Assembly: GCF_003207825.1 (NCBI RefSeq)
Contig: NZ_NKTY01000016.1
Coordinates: forward strand, 1 to 64,000
Direction of reading: 5' to 3'
Length of the DNA: 64,000 bases
Source of the DNA: Komagataeibacter saccharivorans
Lineage (GTDB): Bacteria > Pseudomonadota > Alphaproteobacteria > Acetobacterales > Acetobacteraceae
Positions 61,158 to 64,000 of the stretch are shown one piece after another; position 1 is the first letter of the stretch, and each line of letters begins with the position of its first letter. Position numbers and translations under genes: made by a program. The notes under the pieces are model-generated. The model ran no database searches. It was given only the letters and a program-made list of their open reading frames with translations, and was not told the origin of the DNA.

Positions 61158-61835
61158 GTGAAATTATACGAAAATAGTAAAGAATGGATTGAAATATCTT
61201 ATGATAGATATCCCAAAGCACGTAAGAAAACAGATGAATTTATTTCCGATTTAGACAATGAAATGAAGAAAAGATTAGATAATTCCAGCCAACCATATAA
61301 TATATCTAATGGCGGAATGTTTTTCCTAATTGCGTTCGCTATTTCCGCATGGGCACTTGATCAAGATTTGGATTGGTATAGTGATGAAATTCAGAAAATA
61401 GAAAATCTAAAAACATACATTTTCGACGGAACCGCCAGTTTGCTTTTTCTGGAAATAATTAGAACATTTCCATTAAATATATTTTTCAAAGAGATCGTAT
61501 ATTTAAACAAATTAAATTATTTGTGGAATGAAATAGTTATTGAAAATATTAGTGATTTCGATGCCCTGGAAAGGGTAGAAAAATTCATTTCCTCTGTTAG
61601 AGTATATAATATAAAAAGAAATTCAATAATAATAAGATTGAATATAATTTCAGAAATTATGTTTTTATTTATTCAAGTGATCTGTGTCTGCGTTATTGCT
61701 TTGGGTGGATTTCATTTGTGGTCAGAAAAGCATGTGTATGAAACCAGAAGAGAGGCGATAGAAAAACGAGAGAAATTACATAAAGAATGCCTATTTATTC
61801 AGTGCAGATCAGGACAGATGAAATCATCAAACTGA
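61158..61835 (+). CDS. AT-rich membrane protein of unknown function
   Basis: A 225-residue protein with two strong membrane helices (about residues 52-66 and 170-187), a weaker hydrophobic stretch near 92-108, and charged, Lys/Glu-rich N- and C-terminal regions. The GTG at 61158 is preceded by GGAG. Base and codon use (AAA, ATA, TTA-rich) are unlike every neighbour except the acetyltransferase of the prophage, pointing to recent transfer. No family was recognised. Two membrane helices with cytoplasmic coil-like ends are common among small defence or toxin effectors, but nothing specific supports that here. Confidence 0.75.
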   Translation: MKLYENSKEWIEISYDRYPKARKKTDEFISDLDNEMKKRLDNSSQPYNISNGGMFFLIAFAISAWALDQDLDWYSDEIQKIENLKTYIFDGTASLLFLEIIRTFPLNIFFKEIVYLNKLNYLWNEIVIENISDFDALERVEKFISSVRVYNIKRNSIIIRLNIISEIMFLFIQVICVCVIALGGFHLWSEKHVYETRREAIEKREKLHKECLFIQCRSGQMKSSN

Positions 61836-62176
61836 ATGGCGGTTGAGAATTCACAGGTCCGCATGGTGGGAAACCTGTAAATGCCCCATTTTTATTATTT
61901 ACAAAGACGGACAAAGTGGATCAGACCGCTTCCCCCTACTCATAGAATGCACCGTGTGGATGATTGCCGCCTGTTCAATATGAACTACAGCGGGTTTTAG
62001 CAGAGCAATGCGCCGGAAGAACATGGTCTGAAAAAAACGATATTTCAGGATAATGATGGCATTTCAAGATAGTTTATTTCAATATCATAAAACATAAATG
62101 ATCGGTTTATTATTATTTTCAATAAATTATCTGGTTCGCCCTAGGGCCTGTTAGATCTTGAAATTCTTCCCATATT
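61836..62176. other. Gap after the AT-rich membrane protein gene
   Basis: About 340 AT-rich bases without a supported gene. Its right end joins an IS remnant that begins near 62150 with GGGCCTGTTAGAT, which has the look of an insertion-sequence end. Confidence 0.45.
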
Positions 62177-62332
62177 GTGAGGATAGAAGAAGGAGACGGA
62201 ACAGGCACTTTTACGGATGAGACGTGGGCGATCTGGAAACCTCTGATTGAGGCGGTTCGCCCGCGGGGCAAGACGCCGCCACATAATCTGCGGCGCACGA
62301 TAGCAGCATTTTCACCCAAGCTGGTGTCGTAA
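62150..62332 (+). mobile_element. Remnant of an IS5-type insertion sequence
   Basis: An IS-end-like sequence (about 62150-62175) is followed by a frame (62177-62332) reading TFTDETWAIWKPLIEAVRPRGKTPPHNLRRTIAAF, the N-terminal part of an IS5-family transposase. The frame then passes into SPKLVS and stops; the DDE catalytic domain and the right end are missing. It marks a past insertion at the edge of the AT-rich island. Confidence 0.65.
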
Positions 62333-62334
62333 TC

Positions 62335-62709
62335 TTAATCAGGGGTCAGACCCAGATGCTGTTCCAGCAGGGCGACATTGCGCAGGTTGGCCTTGAACGC
62401 GACATCGAATACATCGCCCACCACCGGCACCAGATCGGCTGCGGTCTCCACCGCGACATTGGCCAGCATGCGCCCCAGCACCGCGCCGCGTACCCCCAGT
62501 TTCCAGCTTTTCCATACGATATAGAGCGACGGCAGCAGCATCACCGTCGTCCCGCCTACCGGCAGCAGCCCGATCAGCGCATCAAGCCCCCAGCGGGCTT
62601 TCGTGCCGGGTATGCGGAAGGCGGCGTCCAGCACCGTGGCAAGCTGGCGCAGGCGCTGCACTTCCCGGTGGATATGGGCGCGATCGGCATGTGGGGGCAT
62701 GGTTTTCAT
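62335..62709 (-). CDS. DUF4112 membrane protein
   Basis: A 124-residue protein matching DUF4112: LATVLDAAFRIPGTKARWGLDALIGLLPVGGTTVMLLPSLYIVWKSWKLGVRGAVLGRMLANVAVETAADLVPVVGDVFDVAFKANLRN contains the conserved GLD..IGLLPVGG and VPVVGDVFDVAFKAN motifs with two to three hydrophobic helices. Function is unknown. The start is either the ATG at 62709 or the one at 62700. It ends next to the IS remnant. Confidence 0.88.
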   Translation of the reverse strand: MKTMPPHADRAHIHREVQRLRQLATVLDAAFRIPGTKARWGLDALIGLLPVGGTTVMLLPSLYIVWKSWKLGVRGAVLGRMLANVAVETAADLVPVVGDVFDVAFKANLRNVALLEQHLGLTPD

Positions 62710-62768
62710 ACCCTTGATTATGGGATGGGGCAGGGGCCGTTACAATGTGCCCGCTACGGCTGGCGTGG

Positions 62769-63089
62769 TCAGGGGGGCGGGTCGCCATCGGGCGTGGATT
62801 TGCGGTCGATATGGCCCATGTCGCGTTCGGGCGCGATCACGTCGCGCACGCGCTGCTTGAGTTCCTTGGGGCCGGGAAAGCCGCCGTCGCGCTTGCGTTC
62901 CCACACCACATGACCGTCAACCGTGATTTCAAAACATCCACCATCGCCCGGCACAAGGGTCACGCCCCCCAGTTCCATGCCGAAGGTGGAAAGCAGTTCC
63001 TGCGCCATCCACGCCGCACGCAGCAGCCAGTTGCAGCGCGTGCAGTACAGGATGGATATCTGGGGGCGGGGCGTGTTTTCCTGCGTCAT
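62769..63089 (-). CDS. SelT/SelW/SelH (Rdx) family thioredoxin-like protein
   Basis: A 106-residue Rdx-family protein with a thioredoxin-like fold. The redox motif is CTRC in ILYCTRCNWLLRAAWMAQELLSTF; GGVTLVPGDGGCFEITVDGHVVWERKRDGGFPGPKELKQRVRDVI completes the domain. Cysteine stands where vertebrate members have selenocysteine. The family is implicated in redox defence, which fits the catalase gene next to it. Confidence 0.9.
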   Translation of the reverse strand: MTQENTPRPQISILYCTRCNWLLRAAWMAQELLSTFGMELGGVTLVPGDGGCFEITVDGHVVWERKRDGGFPGPKELKQRVRDVIAPERDMGHIDRKSTPDGDPPP

Positions 63090-63194
63090 GGATCAGCTTC
63101 TTGCGATGGTCCCGGACCGGGCGGGAGCGCCCGGCAGCCCGCATTGTGGGGAGGAATGCCGCACGGATGCAAGAGCCACCGGGTAAGGGTCAGC

Positions 63195-64000
63195 TCAGAT
63201 GCTATGAACCCGCCCTTCGCGTGCCCACAGGCGCAGCGCGCCGCAGGTCTGGATGAACGTATCCGCATCCGATGCGGATTCCAGCGCGATCACCCCTTCA
63301 TCACGCATTTTGGGGTGCAGGCCCGCCGCCGCCAGAAGCAGTTCGGCGGCATCGTTATGGGCGATGAACTTGGCATGGGCGAAGGCATCCGCGATGAAGT
63401 CGCGCATCGTCGCCTCATGCCGCAGGGCGTTGGCGCCTTCCACCGTGGGCAGCAGGGCCACCGCGTCATACAGGACCGACGGGCCGCCATTGATGCGCTG
63501 CTGCGCCACAAGCGGGTTGCCCGCGCTGTCCTTCAGTCCGCCCACGGTCGGCGCGATCAGTTCCACGGTGCCATCCACCGCCGCCACGGCATCCTGTAGC
63601 GCGCCAAGCAGTTCATGATCCACGCCATTGGTAATCACGATACCCAGCTTGCGGCCCGTAAAACTGCCTGGGCCGTTTTCAAGGATGCTCAGCGCGGGTG
63701 AGGGTTCCAGCCCGGCCACGACCGGGCGGGCGGCCTGCGCCGGGGCGGGCAGGGGCGACAGGCCCAGTCCCTTTGCCACCGCTTCGGCCAGGTCCTTGTC
63801 CACATGCAGCAGGTGGCTGACCATGCGCGCGCGGATGGCGGGGGTTTCGACCTTGCTCAGTTCAAATATGAACGCATCGCGCATGTGGGTCTGTTCCACC
63901 GGCGTCTGGCTGATAAAGAACTGGCGGGCCTGACTGTAGTGATCGGCGAAGGATTCCGAACGCTGGCGCAGCTTGGGGCCGGACACGTCCGCGGCGAAGG
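63195..64000 (-). CDS. katE: Large-subunit catalase (KatE type), C-terminal part
   Basis: The C-terminal 268 or so residues of a large-subunit monofunctional catalase; the gene continues beyond position 64000. FADHYSQARQFFISQTPVEQTHMRDAFIFELSKVETPAIRARMVSHLLHVDKDLAEAVAKGLGL is the end of the catalase core and helical region. SILENGPGSFTGRKLGIVITNGVDHELLGALQDAVAAVDGTVELIAPTVGG begins the flavodoxin/GATase-like domain that marks HPII-type enzymes. It degrades hydrogen peroxide produced during oxidative metabolism. Confidence 0.93.
   Translation of the reverse strand, partial: FAADVSGPKLRQRSESFADHYSQARQFFISQTPVEQTHMRDAFIFELSKVETPAIRARMVSHLLHVDKDLAEAVAKGLGLSPLPAPAQAARPVVAGLEPSPALSILENGPGSFTGRKLGIVITNGVDHELLGALQDAVAAVDGTVELIAPTVGGLKDSAGNPLVAQQRINGGPSVLYDAVALLPTVEGANALRHEATMRDFIADAFAHAKFIAHNDAAELLLAAAGLHPKMRDEGVIALESASDADTFIQTCGALRLWAREGRVHSI

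Noticed and set aside
1-64000. tRNA, rRNA or CRISPR features
   Set aside because: No cloverleaf, rRNA-like stretch or regularly spaced repeat array was recognised on either strand; a dedicated RNA search was not possible here.

Overview
The window is high-GC bacterial DNA that reads as an acetic acid bacterium (Acetobacteraceae, most like Komagataeibacter/Gluconacetobacter). The genus is inferred from gene content: a MucR regulator, a type II NADH dehydrogenase, an alginate-export-type porin, a large-subunit catalase, periplasmic oxidoreductases and an IS5-type remnant. No rRNA, tRNA or CRISPR array was seen.

Left chromosomal part (1-15.8 kb). A minus-strand transport cluster (DctA-like carrier, TonB-dependent receptor, start of a third gene) faces a GntR/FCD regulator and a beta-class glutathione transferase; an operator-like palindrome lies between them. 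MucR and a family 2 glycosyltransferase follow. Next is a tight three-gene operon for a Tat-exported flavin amine oxidoreductase, an exported cytochrome c and an exported RidA protein, which reads as one periplasmic amine-oxidation pathway. Then come an Old Yellow Enzyme, a MarR regulator, an isochorismatase-like hydrolase coupled to an MFS exporter, and a DOPA-dioxygenase-like protein.

Prophage (about 15.99-53.24 kb). A contractile-tailed (myovirus-type) prophage fills the middle. Early part: a tandem-HTH S24 repressor transcribed leftward, three GGGA-N4-TCCC operators, a primase-polymerase, a VapE-type helicase and a DUF6456-like protein. Late part: terminase subunits, SPP1-type portal, scaffold, N4-gp56-type capsid, neck proteins, sheath, tube, G/GT chaperone pair with an A AAA AAC slip site, a short tape-measure candidate, hub, spike, gp25, J and I baseplate proteins, an interrupted beta-helix spike, a fibre with an internal duplication, and a lysis/lipoprotein/protease group. 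No integrase, excisionase or transposase is visible. Cargo-like genes break the phage operons at three places: an EamA transporter with a histidine-rich tail, an O-acetyltransferase and an unknown gene before the terminase; a glycosyltransferase and a DUF2726 protein between terminase and portal; a WYL-like small protein and an Hsp20 within the baseplate genes.

Right chromosomal part (53.5-64 kb). NDH-2, a porin, a TPR-glycosyltransferase, an FAD-linked 2-hydroxyacid dehydrogenase and an exported thioredoxin are followed by an AT-rich island (about 60.8-62.3 kb) with one membrane protein and a transposase remnant. The window ends with a DUF4112 protein, a SelW/Rdx protein and the C-terminal part of a large catalase, which runs off the edge.
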